Part shown: piece by piece, positions 1 through 8,614 of the stretch | Numbering within the stretch: position 1 is the first letter of the stretch | Layout of the letters: every line of letters begins with the position of its first letter | Source: Methanomicrobia archaeon | GTDB lineage: Archaea > Methanobacteriota_B > Thermococci > Methanofastidiosales > NM3 | Reading direction: 5' to 3' | Length of the DNA: 64,000 bases | NCBI GenBank assembly: GCA_030603445.1 | Contig: JAUVXU010000001.1 | Location: 94,713 to 158,712 of the forward strand | The notes under the pieces: generated by a model | The model's input: only the letters and a program-made list of their open reading frames with translations | Database searches by the model: none | Told to the model about the DNA's origin: nothing | Program-made: the position numbers and the translations under genes

Positions 1-1219
1 TCCGTGTGAGGTCTATTGGCGTCCCCATAACGACCGCATCGCAGTTAGTCGCAGTAATGGTATCCTGCAGGTCACGAACTTGGGATTTGTTGTAGCCCAT
101 TGCCGGAACAACGTGTTCTAAGTGAGGATATTTTTCAAATGTTTCCTTAAGCGACCCCACTAGAAACGGCCTTGGATCAACAATTTCTTTCACCCCGTAT
201 TTTTGGGCAGCGATATATCCTGCACCATACCCCATCCCGCCATGGGTCACAGTAGGGCCATCCTCAATGACTAGCACCCGTTTTTCTTTGATAAGGTCCG
301 GATTGTTGATAGTCACTGGAGATGCAGCTTCTATTATTTCTGCTCCCGGATTGATCATTGATATGTTCTTGCGCACCCTTCTTACCTCCTCCCCACATGC
401 GGTGTCTATTTTATTTATTATGCATACGTCCGCCATGCGCACATTAGCCTCCCCGGGATAATAGGTAAGTTCATTACCGGAGCGCAGGGGGTCTAGCACA
501 ACGATATAAAGGTCTGAAACATAAAAAGAGAAATCATTGTTGCCACCATCCCACAGGATAATGTCTGCTTCCATTTCCGCCTCACGTATTATCTTTTCAT
601 AGTTTACTCCGGCAAAAACAACAAAACCATTGTCTATGTGCGGCTCGTACTCTTCTCTTTCCTCTATTGTGGTGTTATATTTGTCGAGGTCTTTGTAAGT
701 AGAAAAACGCTGGCATTCCTGTTCTTGGAGATTTCCATATGGCATTGGGTGGCGGATAACAACAACACGGTAACCCATCTCCTTTAGTTGCAGGGCTATT
801 TTTCGTGTTACTTGGCTTTTTCCACTGCCTGTACGGGATGCGCATACAGAAATAAGGGGCTTGTTACATTTTATCATAGTAGTTTTTGGCCCCATTATCC
901 AATAATCGGCACCAGCCGCCAGGACTCTTGAACCTAGCTGCATAACATGATCATATGGGAGGTCAGAATATGCCATTATCACTCTATCGATTTTATTTTT
1001 CTTTATCAGTTTCTCTAAATCCGCTTCTGGATATATGGGGATGCCTTCTGGATACAAGTCTCCAGTGAGTTTAGAAGGATATCTTCTTTTATCTATATCT
1101 GGTATCTGTGCAGCTGTGAAACACACGACATCATACTTGGAATTATCTTTGAAGTAAACGTTGAAGTTTTGAAAATCCCTTCCGGCAGCACCTAAAATAA
1201 TTACTTTCGTTTTGTTCAT
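1..1219 (-). CDS. COG2403-type GTPase, cyclic 2,3-diphosphoglycerate synthetase-like (3' end beyond window)
   Basis: Partial gene: the reading frame is open from the ATG at 1219 to the window edge, about 405 residues without a stop. The N-terminus (IILGAAGRDF) is a Rossmann-like nucleotide-binding start. A P-loop (SRTGSGKSQ) lies near residue 127, and later come WDGGNNDFSF and INKIDTA, the latter matching an NKxD guanine-specificity motif. This order fits the COG2403 predicted GTPase family, related to archaeal cyclic 2,3-diphosphoglycerate synthetase. Family knowledge suggests ATP- or GTP-dependent ligase or kinase chemistry in the cytoplasm; the exact substrate is not readable. It lies 69 bases downstream of the polyferredoxin gene on the same strand and could be the last gene of that transcript. 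I am sure of the family and unsure whether it makes cyclic diphosphoglycerate. Confidence 0.75.
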   Translation of the reverse strand, partial: MNKTKVIILGAAGRDFQNFNVYFKDNSKYDVVCFTAAQIPDIDKRRYPSKLTGDLYPEGIPIYPEADLEKLIKKNKIDRVIMAYSDLPYDHVMQLGSRVLAAGADYWIMGPKTTMIKCNKPLISVCASRTGSGKSQVTRKIALQLKEMGYRVVVIRHPMPYGNLQEQECQRFSTYKDLDKYNTTIEEREEYEPHIDNGFVVFAGVNYEKIIREAEMEADIILWDGGNNDFSFYVSDLYIVVLDPLRSGNELTYYPGEANVRMADVCIINKIDTACGEEVRRVRKNISMINPGAEIIEAASPVTINNPDLIKEKRVLVIEDGPTVTHGGMGYGAGYIAAQKYGVKEIVDPRPFLVGSLKETFEKYPHLEHVVPAMGYNKSQVRDLQDTITATNCDAVVMGTPIDLTR

Positions 1220-1288
1220 AACCCTTCCACCATTTAATGTATTGAAAAATAAGTTTTATATATCTTATCCATTTACCACGCAAGTATT

Positions 1289-3547
1289 CTATTTTGCATA
1301 TTGTTTTATGATAAAGAGCAAGGTCGCGAAGGTGGAGGGATGGAGATATGATGGTATTTTTTTGGAGTTCACGTATATTTCTGGCATCTTGCCTTCCCAT
1401 TCTGTGATAAAGTACCGTAATTTTCCACCAGAATAAAACGATGCACGCAGCACATTGTTAATAATATCATTTGAGATATCAGAATCCTTTTTGAGAAACA
1501 TTTCAATAGTGACAACAGGTAAGCGCCTTAGTTCTTGGATGTTTTTATCAGAAATTCCTCTTTTTGGAGTTTGTACCATGCTTCCGTGGTGCGCCCGGAT
1601 TAGTGGGACATGGGCACCCTTCCCATACAATGCGAACAAGCCGTCATAGTGGCATGATGCAAGTATTGCCCCAGGAGATTTTGCATTAAACGATGACAAG
1701 GGATACTTTTCATTTGATTTAATGTCTAGAGTTCCAATTATATTACTACAAGTCTTTTGTTTACAAATGTTTGTGCATCGCTGGGCATTGCATGAGATGT
1801 ATATGTCATTGTATGTTTCCTCTACTCTGCGCACAAACTGCAAGAATGCATTTACATTATTAACAGGTCCAGTATATAGCTGGCCATTAGTGATTATAAT
1901 TGGTGTTTCCACAAAACCACTGTACACTGCCTTATAGTAGTCGGCTGATTTTTCATCATAATATATGTTGTGTTTGTGCACAATATAGTCTGAGGAACCC
2001 TCAAGCCGCATTATGGGATTTGACAGTTCCGTATGTGATTTGTAGAATACATCAATATAAACCGGCCGTTTCCATATATGCACTCGAGGTGCATCTACTT
2101 TTGGGATAGGCGGTTTAGGGGCCGGCCTTGTAACAGTGGTAGTGAATTTATTTGTAGATTCTTGGATGCGGGGTTCTCTTTCACGTTTTATTTTTATTTT
2201 TGGAAGTTTAAATTGGGGGCGTGGCACACTAAATTGCGGTTTGTAATCAAATGAGATTGTAAGGGCGCCTGAAACTCTTTTGCATGCCTCAACACATTCA
2301 CCACAAAGAGTACAGTTTGTCTGTTCTTTATTTATTGTGTCAAAAATTATATTGGGTATGGAGCGCTTCTCTTGTTGTTTTTTTAGAAATAGTTCAGGGG
2401 ATAGTTCCATAGGGCATGCTTTTTTGCATAGCCCACAAGAAATGCACCTGCTCTCATCTAGCTTTAATCGCAATAATGAAAAGCGATTGAAGTGTCCTGC
2501 AAGATGCCCCAATGGGCAGAAGAATCTGCACCAGAAGCGTGAAACAACTATAGCAATTAGAAGTAGTGATGTGAAAATTACCACACGCATAACAAAGAGA
2601 GTGTCAGAGAACACGTTGTGGGACAATCTGTATGGAAGTGCAGCTTCAAGCAGGCCTGCTGGGCACAACTTGCAAAACATTGTGTCAACAAACTCCCATG
2701 CAAACAAAATTAGGGCAATAAATACTATGGTGCGGGTTAAGTAAGTCAAGGCGCCCAAATGGTCTAAGCGAGGCCTTGCCGATTTTTTCGGCATGCCGGA
2801 TATTTTTTTCCTAAGCAGTATGCATTTAATTCTGTAAAGATCATGGCTCAAATTTGTTCGGCTATACTTCACATTAGTTATTTTATCAACAACGTCATGT
2901 AGGAATCCGAAAGGACAGGCCCAACCACAAAACGCCCGGCCAACTATTGCGAAGAGGGTAAGGAAGTAACCCAAAAGATAGTAAGGTATCTCGCCCATAA
3001 TGACCCAGTTCTGGAGTAGTCCAATAGGACAACCAGCAGTTGCCCACGGGCATGCATAACAGTGAAGACCGGGTGCTATTAGATGTTTTGCAACTATTCC
3101 CAGCGCCCCTAAATTGAACATTATGAGGGAGAATGTTTGGTAGATTTTTCTCCTGTTCGAAAGTGAGCTGTTTAGTTTTAGTATGATATATGTAAATAAT
3201 ATTATTCCAATTGCAAGCAGTATCGTACCGGGCCAAATAGCAATATTTGTGGATTCTTTTGATCCAGTTATCTCATAGCGTACGAGAGCCAGACCATATA
3301 ACGCGGTAGAGCTAAGAAAAATGGTTACAAAGAATACATACTTCTTATTAAGGATGTTTGATGCCCCTATACCCAAAAGAACTATACCACAATATCCCAT
3401 AGTAAGTGTCACTGCAGAATACCCTTTTGTCCCGAGTATTCCTGTGATCATGGATAGCAGGCTAACAAGCACTATTACTGTGCCTATGGTCACCATGATT
3501 TTCCAGGCGATATTTTGATCATTATTCGTTTTTTTCTGCTGTTCCAA
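1289..3547 (-). CDS. Membrane polyferredoxin (NapH/NosR-like) with C-terminal thioredoxin-like domain
   Basis: 752 residues. About eight hydrophobic segments occupy residues 15-336 and carry four cysteine clusters: C163/C166/C173, C207/C211 (CGWACP), C292/C295 and C340/C344. These are the CxxxCP pattern of NapH/NosR/CcoG-type electron-transfer membrane proteins. Two 4Fe-4S ferredoxin motifs follow (C368-C378 and C412-C422), then a Pro/Lys linker (about 430-490). Residues 495-575 look like a thioredoxin fold (YIDVFYKSHTE, ETPIIITNGQLYTGP with a probable cis-Pro) but Ser/His replace the CxxC cysteines. The last 170 residues are unassigned and contain a small Cys cluster near 586-600. The likely role is passing electrons across or along the membrane. 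It overlaps the upstream membrane thioredoxin gene by 26 bases, which indicates co-translation and a shared function. Confidence 0.8.
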   Translation of the reverse strand: MEQQKKTNNDQNIAWKIMVTIGTVIVLVSLLSMITGILGTKGYSAVTLTMGYCGIVLLGIGASNILNKKYVFFVTIFLSSTALYGLALVRYEITGSKESTNIAIWPGTILLAIGIILFTYIILKLNSSLSNRRKIYQTFSLIMFNLGALGIVAKHLIAPGLHCYACPWATAGCPIGLLQNWVIMGEIPYYLLGYFLTLFAIVGRAFCGWACPFGFLHDVVDKITNVKYSRTNLSHDLYRIKCILLRKKISGMPKKSARPRLDHLGALTYLTRTIVFIALILFAWEFVDTMFCKLCPAGLLEAALPYRLSHNVFSDTLFVMRVVIFTSLLLIAIVVSRFWCRFFCPLGHLAGHFNRFSLLRLKLDESRCISCGLCKKACPMELSPELFLKKQQEKRSIPNIIFDTINKEQTNCTLCGECVEACKRVSGALTISFDYKPQFSVPRPQFKLPKIKIKREREPRIQESTNKFTTTVTRPAPKPPIPKVDAPRVHIWKRPVYIDVFYKSHTELSNPIMRLEGSSDYIVHKHNIYYDEKSADYYKAVYSGFVETPIIITNGQLYTGPVNNVNAFLQFVRRVEETYNDIYISCNAQRCTNICKQKTCSNIIGTLDIKSNEKYPLSSFNAKSPGAILASCHYDGLFALYGKGAHVPLIRAHHGSMVQTPKRGISDKNIQELRRLPVVTIEMFLKKDSDISNDIINNVLRASFYSGGKLRYFITEWEGKMPEIYVNSKKIPSYLHPSTFATLLFIIKQYAK

Positions 3548-4067
3548 GCTCTACCACCATATCAATAACTTGAATAATATACCGTATGTCGTCTGGCCTT
3601 GGGTAGTTGGTAATGTAAGACTCATAAAGCCAGCTTTTGTAGTCATTGTTTTCGTTGGTTACCACGACCCAGGGCACACCAACGCTCTCAGCACCTGAAT
3701 CATACATGGCTGCAAGCTCACGAAATAGTTCGACATCGTTGTCATATTTTACCTCAATGGCGGTCACGTTTTCGGAGAATCTGGCAAGCTCTTGGCACAT
3801 TGCAATGACACGAGGGCAAGATTTACAGGTTTCCGTAGAAAAGATGTATATGGTAATATCTTGTTCGAACTCCGTGTATTGTATTTTGGTCAAGTCATCT
3901 ATTACTAAATAATCGCTTGTTGTATTTGTGATACCCAAACAAGAGAGGCATATCACAGAAGATATATTCCTGCTCCTGGTCACATCATCGTATTGTGGGA
4001 GGACACCAATAATTAGAAAAATGATGCCAAGAATCAAAATAATATACGGAGCAAGTCTTTTTCTCAT
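3522..4067 (-). CDS. Membrane-anchored thioredoxin-like protein
   Basis: 181 residues. One N-terminal hydrophobic anchor (residues 8-24) should place the rest outside the cytoplasm. Residues 70-175 are thioredoxin-like: a strand ending IYIFSTETC, then C81-K-S-C84 as the redox pair, a third cysteine at C91, and GVPWVVV with a candidate cis-Pro at 132. A further CxxC (C40/C43) lies just after the anchor and might bind metal or shuttle disulfides. The start overlaps the DUF116 stop by four bases (ATGA) and the end overlaps the polyferredoxin start by 26 bases. I infer that it exchanges thiols with a partner fed by the polyferredoxin. The substrate is unknown. Confidence 0.75.
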   Translation of the reverse strand: MRKRLAPYIILILGIIFLIIGVLPQYDDVTRSRNISSVICLSCLGITNTTSDYLVIDDLTKIQYTEFEQDITIYIFSTETCKSCPRVIAMCQELARFSENVTAIEVKYDNDVELFRELAAMYDSGAESVGVPWVVVTNENNDYKSWLYESYITNYPRPDDIRYIIQVIDMVVELGTAEKNE

Positions 4068-4738
4068 ATCGTTCTACCTCTATTCACACCCAAATAAAGC
4101 TTTTCATACAATTCATTCCAGTCTAATTTAGTCTCGATGCATCCAAGTGTTTCCAATAATACGCCCTGCACAGCGATACCGGCGTTTTGAACCGCCTTCA
4201 TACCTTCTGCTAGGTCAGCAAAACAACCTACCCCAAGCACTGCTTTTGGATGCTCCATCTTAACGATCCTTTGCACGAAAGTTCCACCCGGAACAATAAA
4301 TACTTTGTACCCCAATTGTTCAGCATTCAATTTGAAATCATCAATGGGGCATTTTTTGCATCCTGCACAGTTAATTCCATACTTCGAGGATAATTTAGCA
4401 GGGCAAGAAATAGAACGCAGGCATTGCGGTAAAACTACGATACGCTTTTTAAGATCCGTTTTTGAAAATTTATTTTCATTTATGCGATTTTTTAATTGTA
4501 TGTCTAGCAAGTCTATTGTATTAGGTTTTATTTTAAGAAGGATCATTATGCCTTTGAAGATGGGATGAAGTGTATCAATAAGGAAGGATTGAAATGTGGG
4601 AAAAATAAATATTTTAGTGTGGATTGAAATAATAAATTGTAAAAGGCCAATTACAACAAGCAGGATAATTATGATGAGTAAATAAAAAACTGCCTCCCCA
4701 ATTATTTGAAACAACGATGTGTCAAGAGTTAAAATCAT
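4064..4738 (-). CDS. DUF116 family membrane protein
   Basis: 224 residues. A hydrophobic N-terminus (about 12-40) is followed by the cysteine-rich DUF116 core: VVLPQCLRS (C106), C112, INCAGCKKC (C124, C127, C130), VLGVGCFADL (C172) and LETLGC (C200). DUF116 is a family of unknown function found mostly in anaerobes; the cysteines suggest an Fe-S cluster or metal site. It is the first gene of the leftward operon with the membrane thioredoxin and the polyferredoxin, joined to the former by an ATGA overlap. An AT-rich promoter-like stretch upstream (about 4775-4795) sits at the divergent junction with the rightward genes. Family assignment is firm and function open. Confidence 0.8.
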   Translation of the reverse strand: MILTLDTSLFQIIGEAVFYLLIIIILLVVIGLLQFIISIHTKIFIFPTFQSFLIDTLHPIFKGIMILLKIKPNTIDLLDIQLKNRINENKFSKTDLKKRIVVLPQCLRSISCPAKLSSKYGINCAGCKKCPIDDFKLNAEQLGYKVFIVPGGTFVQRIVKMEHPKAVLGVGCFADLAEGMKAVQNAGIAVQGVLLETLGCIETKLDWNELYEKLYLGVNRGRTI

Positions 4739-4820
4739 ATTATCTACCTTACTTATAAGAGATTGTTTTTAATATTATACTTAAATATTTCTAGAAAACT
4801 TTCAAAATTCTCTAACAGTA

Positions 4821-4832
4821 AATTTATAAAAG
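4821..4832 (+). promoter_or_regulatory. Probable TATA box for the 82-residue protein/deacetylase pair
   Basis: AATTTATAAAAG lies about 40-50 bases upstream of the ATG at 4872, the expected place for an archaeal TATA element with a short leader. It is inferred from composition and position only. Confidence 0.45.
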
Positions 4833-4859
4833 TAATGGAAAAGATTAATAAAAGGACAA

Positions 4860-4871
4860 CCTTAGCTAAGG
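4860..4871. promoter_or_regulatory. Perfect 12-base palindrome abutting a start codon
   Basis: CCTTAGCTAAGG is a perfect palindrome ending on the base before the ATG at 4872. It occupies the place where a ribosome-binding site would be, so it could be an operator or a short stem controlling initiation. Role inferred, not shown. Confidence 0.4.
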
Positions 4872-5120
4872 ATGGTGAAAAAGGAAATGGAAATGACACC
4901 TGAGGAAATAGAAGAAACAGATAGACAAAACATCAAACGTGTTTTCGAGGTTACAGGCCTATCGTTAAAAGACGACAAATGTGAAGATATCAGAAAGGCG
5001 ATGCTTAAGGCTATTGCATTAAAACAAATCGCAGCAACGGCACTAGTTGACGGCGATGCAAAGGATCCTGACGTACTTGTAGCACTATATACTGTTGCAT
5101 TATCTTCCCTTGTTAAGTGA
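4872..5120 (+). CDS. Small helical protein of unknown function
   Basis: 82 residues, acidic and predicted mostly helical. It starts with a Lys/Glu-rich stretch (MVKKEMEMTPEEIEE) and ends in a hydrophobic helix (VLVALYTVALSSLVK). I do not recognise a family. There is one Cys, no signal peptide and no catalytic motif. A TATA-like box precedes it and a perfect palindrome touches its start codon. Its TGA stop overlaps the GTG start of the deacetylase-like gene by three bases, so the two are probably translated together. Coding status is supported by this coupling and by coding-like composition. Confidence 0.6.
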   Translation: MVKKEMEMTPEEIEETDRQNIKRVFEVTGLSLKDDKCEDIRKAMLKAIALKQIAATALVDGDAKDPDVLVALYTVALSSLVK

Positions 5121-6241
5121 AAGTAATGGTATTTCGAAAATATTATGCTCTGATAGTAGTGGTTGTTATATTTGGGGCTTTATTATTTAGCTTTAATATA
5201 CAAAGATATTTTGCCCCCCTCTCTTCTTTTGAAGATCCCTTGCAACAGGACAATGATTATTTTTCTATAGGGAAATATCCCTTTGGTTATAATGGGGCAT
5301 GCATGGTTACTGTCGATGATGTTTCTTTTTGGACTTTGACAGAAGAGTTGCAATCATTACGAGAAATCACGCGATTGCATGGCGTGCATGCAACATATTT
5401 TGTTATACCGGCGCATGGTGGAGCAGCATATCCCATTTCAAATAACATGGAAGTAGTGGAATTACTGCTTAAATGCATGGGAGAGGGAGATGAAGTGGCC
5501 CTACACGGATACACACATTCCCCCACCACCGAGCTTAAAGGAAAATCCAGGGCAGATCAAGAAGAGATAATACGCAAAGGATTAGCGGAACTGACAAATA
5601 TATTTGGCCCAGTATATGGTTTTAGGCCGCCTGCATTTTGGAAAAATACAGCCACATATTCTGTGCTTGAGGAACTGGAGTTTTTGTACTGTGCATCTGC
5701 TTGTGTGTTTAATGTGAATCCTTACCATCCTTTTGACACATTCTCTCCTTTCTTTGGAGAGGAGATCAACCTTATTGAGATCCCTTGTTTCCCTACCGAT
5801 TATCTGGCAAACATAACATCCGAGAACTCTTCTGAACAACTATTCAAACTCAAAACGCGTTTTGATGGCTGTTATGAAAAAGGTGCGCCATTTGTGTTTT
5901 TTTCACATTTGGAGACTCTTTTATATATTGATAAATCTTCGGGACGCTATGAGGGATTAAGTGCTCTTGATAATTTCCTTAGTTATACACACTCGCTAAA
6001 TATGTGGATGCCCACTATGTTAGAATATGCAAAATGGCAGATTTTTTTAGAAGACATTAAAATAAGCTATAATATCTCTTCAAATAAGATTAATATTTCA
6101 ATGATGTCGGATGATGTCATTGATGGCATTACAATATATATGAATCTCCCCGATGACATCAATGATGTTACAATATCTTTTAATAACGTAGTTTGTTACA
6201 AATGCGATACATGCTCCAAGAACGAGATTATTATTCTCTAA
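5117..6241 (+). CDS. Polysaccharide-deacetylase-like protein (NodB/DUF2334 type), membrane-anchored
   Basis: 374 residues. An N-terminal anchor (10-27) is followed by a NodB-type (beta/alpha) deacetylase fold: VTVDD (D67, D68), ATYFVIPAHGG, and EVALHGYTH with the metal-binding HxxxH pair at H130 and H134. GFRPPAFW corresponds to the RxPY/F-type catalytic motif, and FFSHLETL supplies a late histidine. These fit a metal-dependent carbohydrate deacetylase acting outside the membrane, perhaps on surface glycans; the substrate is inferred. The GTG start at 5117 overlaps the upstream stop; an ATG three codons later is an alternative. The final 60 residues form an Ile/Asn/Asp-rich, probably beta domain. 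It converges on cca with a four-base overlap. Confidence 0.75.
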   Translation: MKVMVFRKYYALIVVVVIFGALLFSFNIQRYFAPLSSFEDPLQQDNDYFSIGKYPFGYNGACMVTVDDVSFWTLTEELQSLREITRLHGVHATYFVIPAHGGAAYPISNNMEVVELLLKCMGEGDEVALHGYTHSPTTELKGKSRADQEEIIRKGLAELTNIFGPVYGFRPPAFWKNTATYSVLEELEFLYCASACVFNVNPYHPFDTFSPFFGEEINLIEIPCFPTDYLANITSENSSEQLFKLKTRFDGCYEKGAPFVFFSHLETLLYIDKSSGRYEGLSALDNFLSYTHSLNMWMPTMLEYAKWQIFLEDIKISYNISSNKINISMMSDDVIDGITIYMNLPDDINDVTISFNNVVCYKCDTCSKNEIIIL

Positions 6242-7479
6242 TAATATACTATTTTTTCTTTTATGTGTTCTATGGCCAAATGACCTTTGTATATTTTTTT
6301 CTCCGCTTTCTTGAGGTAAGTTCCCATGCCTCTTCCATTCTTGATAATATCTTCAATGAGGTCATTAACATCACAATACTTCCGTTTTCGAAATGAATAT
6401 AGTTTTCCTTTTTCGACATAAGTTTTGGGATTGACGTGTTTAAATTTTGATACATTATCGTAGTTATCTATTGGGGGGCCAACATGTTTTTTAAATTCAG
6501 GAAGAGATTTTATCTCAACGTCAATTGCCACTCCTCTTTCATAAACCCCATGTTTATATATGGAAAATCCATAATGTTCACACTCTTGAACAGTAGACTC
6601 TACGAACCTCCTAGCTTGGGCATAGAATGTAGATTCATGTACGTCTGTATAAAGATCTATTAATATTAATAATCCACTATCTACAGAGTCATATCCTTTT
6701 TTAGGGCCAATAAACATCGTGTTGTCCTTTGTCTCTTCATAGGTGTGGCAGGCATCCATAAATAAGGAGAAAGAATTAAGAGATACAGCAGAGGCAACAT
6801 TGCGTTTTGGGTCTACAGGGTCCACAACAATCAATGGGTCAGAGAATTCCTTTACTGGGTCTATGAAATTTATTTGGGTGCCTATTTTCCATTTTGTTGC
6901 ATTAGCAACTAAATTGATAAACGTTCTATAGTGTATTATTAATAATTCACAAAGATATCCAGAAAATCCATTTGTCCTTGAATCTGCACCATATATTTTC
7001 TGTGCTTTTAAGAATCGTTTGAGTAATCTAACTTCATCCCTTTGCTCAGGCTTTAAATTAGCTAAGACATATTCCAAGTGAAAAGGCGTTCTATCAACAG
7101 CAGAAATAATCTCGGGCGCTGTTTGCACGTTGTAGCATGGAACTAATTCAACAGAGAATTTATCGACAATTCCCGATACGTAAGGATGTTCAGCATAGGA
7201 TATTTTATATTGAATTCCAAGATGTCTGAATACAGATTTACCTATTTCAATGCCTTCTTTTACTAATATTCTTATCGGCGTATTAGGTGGGAAAAAAATG
7301 AAAATGTCCAGATCTTTATCATTTTTTAGAAAAGTGTCTTTTGCTACCGATCCAACTAAAATTGATTCTTTGCCATAATCAGATTTTATATAGGAATATA
7401 TTTTTTTATATATCTCGATGGCATTATCCTTTTCTTCATCGGAGGGTCGGATATTGTTTTTTATAGTATCTAGGTTCAT
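6238..7479 (-). CDS. cca: CCA-adding enzyme, archaeal class I tRNA nucleotidyltransferase
   Basis: 413 residues, close to the archaeal norm. The nucleotidyltransferase signature is clear: VGSVAKDTF (G43, S44) followed by DLD (D56, D58), the two metal-binding aspartates. The tRNA nucleotidyltransferase domain 2 and the RNA-binding C-terminus follow (RRFVESTVQECEHYGF). It adds or repairs the CCA end of tRNAs without a template, in the cytoplasm. It is needed here: tRNA-Lys in this window lacks an encoded CCA, while tRNA-His has one. The start overlaps the stop of thpR by four bases, making it the third gene of a translationally coupled operon. Confidence 0.92.
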   Translation of the reverse strand: MNLDTIKNNIRPSDEEKDNAIEIYKKIYSYIKSDYGKESILVGSVAKDTFLKNDKDLDIFIFFPPNTPIRILVKEGIEIGKSVFRHLGIQYKISYAEHPYVSGIVDKFSVELVPCYNVQTAPEIISAVDRTPFHLEYVLANLKPEQRDEVRLLKRFLKAQKIYGADSRTNGFSGYLCELLIIHYRTFINLVANATKWKIGTQINFIDPVKEFSDPLIVVDPVDPKRNVASAVSLNSFSLFMDACHTYEETKDNTMFIGPKKGYDSVDSGLLILIDLYTDVHESTFYAQARRFVESTVQECEHYGFSIYKHGVYERGVAIDVEIKSLPEFKKHVGPPIDNYDNVSKFKHVNPKTYVEKGKLYSFRKRKYCDVNDLIEDIIKNGRGMGTYLKKAEKKIYKGHLAIEHIKEKIVYY

Positions 7480-8027
7480 AGCTTAAACACCTTTTCATCG
7501 GAATACATTGGTCCATTTGGCGTGAGAACACTTTTTTTCAAATAAATTTTATTTACTTTGTCTTTACCAAGAACAGTATCTTTTAATGACACAATGATAT
7601 CATTGGTCTTTTGTTTATTATAAACTTCCTTAACACGCGCAATCGTGATGTGAGGCGAAAATGGCCTTGTTTCCTTAGCAATACCTATTGTAGCAAAATT
7701 TGTATCTATATTCTTGGATAATTCAAGCATACGGGGGCTGCTACAGCCCACCCATATTATTTTTGGATTTCGCGAATTCGGAAATGCACCAACTTTTTTA
7801 TAATCAATTTCAAATTGGGATATATCATTGCATGATTTATTTATAGCTTCAATGATGTCGTTGATGTCATCGTAAGGTTTTTCTCCAATGAATTTCAACG
7901 TTATATGCATATTATTTTTGGTTGTAAATTTGGCTCGTAAAATAGAATCAGGAAAGTTATACTTCATTTTTTTTATCTTTTCTTTTATTTCATCTGATAA
8001 TTCTATTGAAACAAAGAGGCGTGTCAT
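7476..8027 (-). CDS. thpR: RNA 2',3'-cyclic phosphodiesterase, LigT/ThpR family
   Basis: 183 residues from the ATG at 8027, which gives the family start MTRLFVSIEL and a four-base overlap with the stop of the upstream gene. An ATG at 8084 is in frame but would lie inside that gene. Two HxTx motifs define the 2H phosphoesterase fold: H41-I-T-L in MHITLKFIGE and H126-I-T-I in PHITIARV. Family members hydrolyse 2',3'-cyclic phosphate RNA ends to 2'-phosphates. The position between a phosphoribosyltransferase and cca, with overlaps at both ends, suggests a tRNA-processing link, which is inference. Confidence 0.88.
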   Translation of the reverse strand: MTRLFVSIELSDEIKEKIKKMKYNFPDSILRAKFTTKNNMHITLKFIGEKPYDDINDIIEAINKSCNDISQFEIDYKKVGAFPNSRNPKIIWVGCSSPRMLELSKNIDTNFATIGIAKETRPFSPHITIARVKEVYNKQKTNDIIVSLKDTVLGKDKVNKIYLKKSVLTPNGPMYSDEKVFKL

Positions 8028-8500
8028 CTTATAACTCCATTTCCTCTTGATATTGGTATTTTTTCCCAAGGAAATATTATCCATTTGTCAGTTTCAAATA
8101 CATAATAATCTGGATCTATAATACTATGTGATTTTTTTGCTATAACGGCTATTCTTATTTCTTTGGCGTTTTTATTACTCAAATGTTCTTTAATTGCCAT
8201 AAGGGTTTTACCAGTATCAGCGACATCATCAACAATTAAAACGTTTAAATTATCTATTTTATCGGTCAAAGGAACCATAATATTGGGTTTTTCTCTTCTT
8301 TTTTCTACATCTTTATAAAATTTTACATCAACAACCCTCATAAGAATATTATTTGAGATATGAGATAATCTTACGGCAGGAATAAGTCCTCCTCTTGCTA
8401 CACCTACAATCATGTCTGGCGTGAAGTCTTTTAGAATTTCATCTTTTAGAGTCCACACTGCTTCATCAATTTTTATCCAATCTAAATATTCTTTGTTCAT
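8024..8500 (-). CDS. Purine-type phosphoribosyltransferase
   Basis: 158 residues. Type I phosphoribosyltransferase fold: IVGVARGGLIPAVRLSH (residues 31-47) and the PRPP-binding loop VLIVDDVADTGKTL (87-100) with adjacent aspartates D91-D92. FYKD in the hood region fits a xanthine/hypoxanthine-guanine (Gpt-like) enzyme of nucleotide salvage; exact base specificity cannot be read. It is the first gene of the leftward operon with thpR and cca, sharing an ATGA overlap with thpR. A divergent promoter region separates it from the HTH gene at 8615. Confidence 0.8.
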   Translation of the reverse strand: MNKEYLDWIKIDEAVWTLKDEILKDFTPDMIVGVARGGLIPAVRLSHISNNILMRVVDVKFYKDVEKRREKPNIMVPLTDKIDNLNVLIVDDVADTGKTLMAIKEHLSNKNAKEIRIAVIAKKSHSIIDPDYYVFETDKWIIFPWEKIPISRGNGVIR

Positions 8501-8551
8501 ATCTATATCACAAAATTACTCTAGTTTTCATTATATAAATATTGTCATAGC

Positions 8552-8568
8552 AAGGTTTATATATATTT
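8552..8568 (+). promoter_or_regulatory. BRE/TATA element for the HTH gene
   Basis: AAGGTTTATATATATTT is a strong archaeal TATA candidate with a purine-rich upstream element, about 25 bases before the inverted repeat and 55 before the ATG at 8615. Function inferred from position. Confidence 0.5.
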
Positions 8569-8582
8569 TTAAGTTATACTAT

Positions 8583-8602
8583 GTCAAGTAAAATGACTTG
8601 AC
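8583..8602. promoter_or_regulatory. Inverted repeat, candidate operator over the transcription start
   Basis: GTCAAGT and ACTTGAC form perfect seven-base arms around a six-base spacer. The repeat sits about 25 bases downstream of a strong TATA box, so it should cover the transcription start. It immediately precedes a gene for an HTH protein, which suggests autorepression. Confidence 0.5.
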
Positions 8603-8614
8603 TTGGTGTTTGTT

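Noticed and set aside
2280-2744. 154-residue frame opposite the polyferredoxin
   Set aside because: Covers the ferredoxin motifs of the real gene; no support as a gene.
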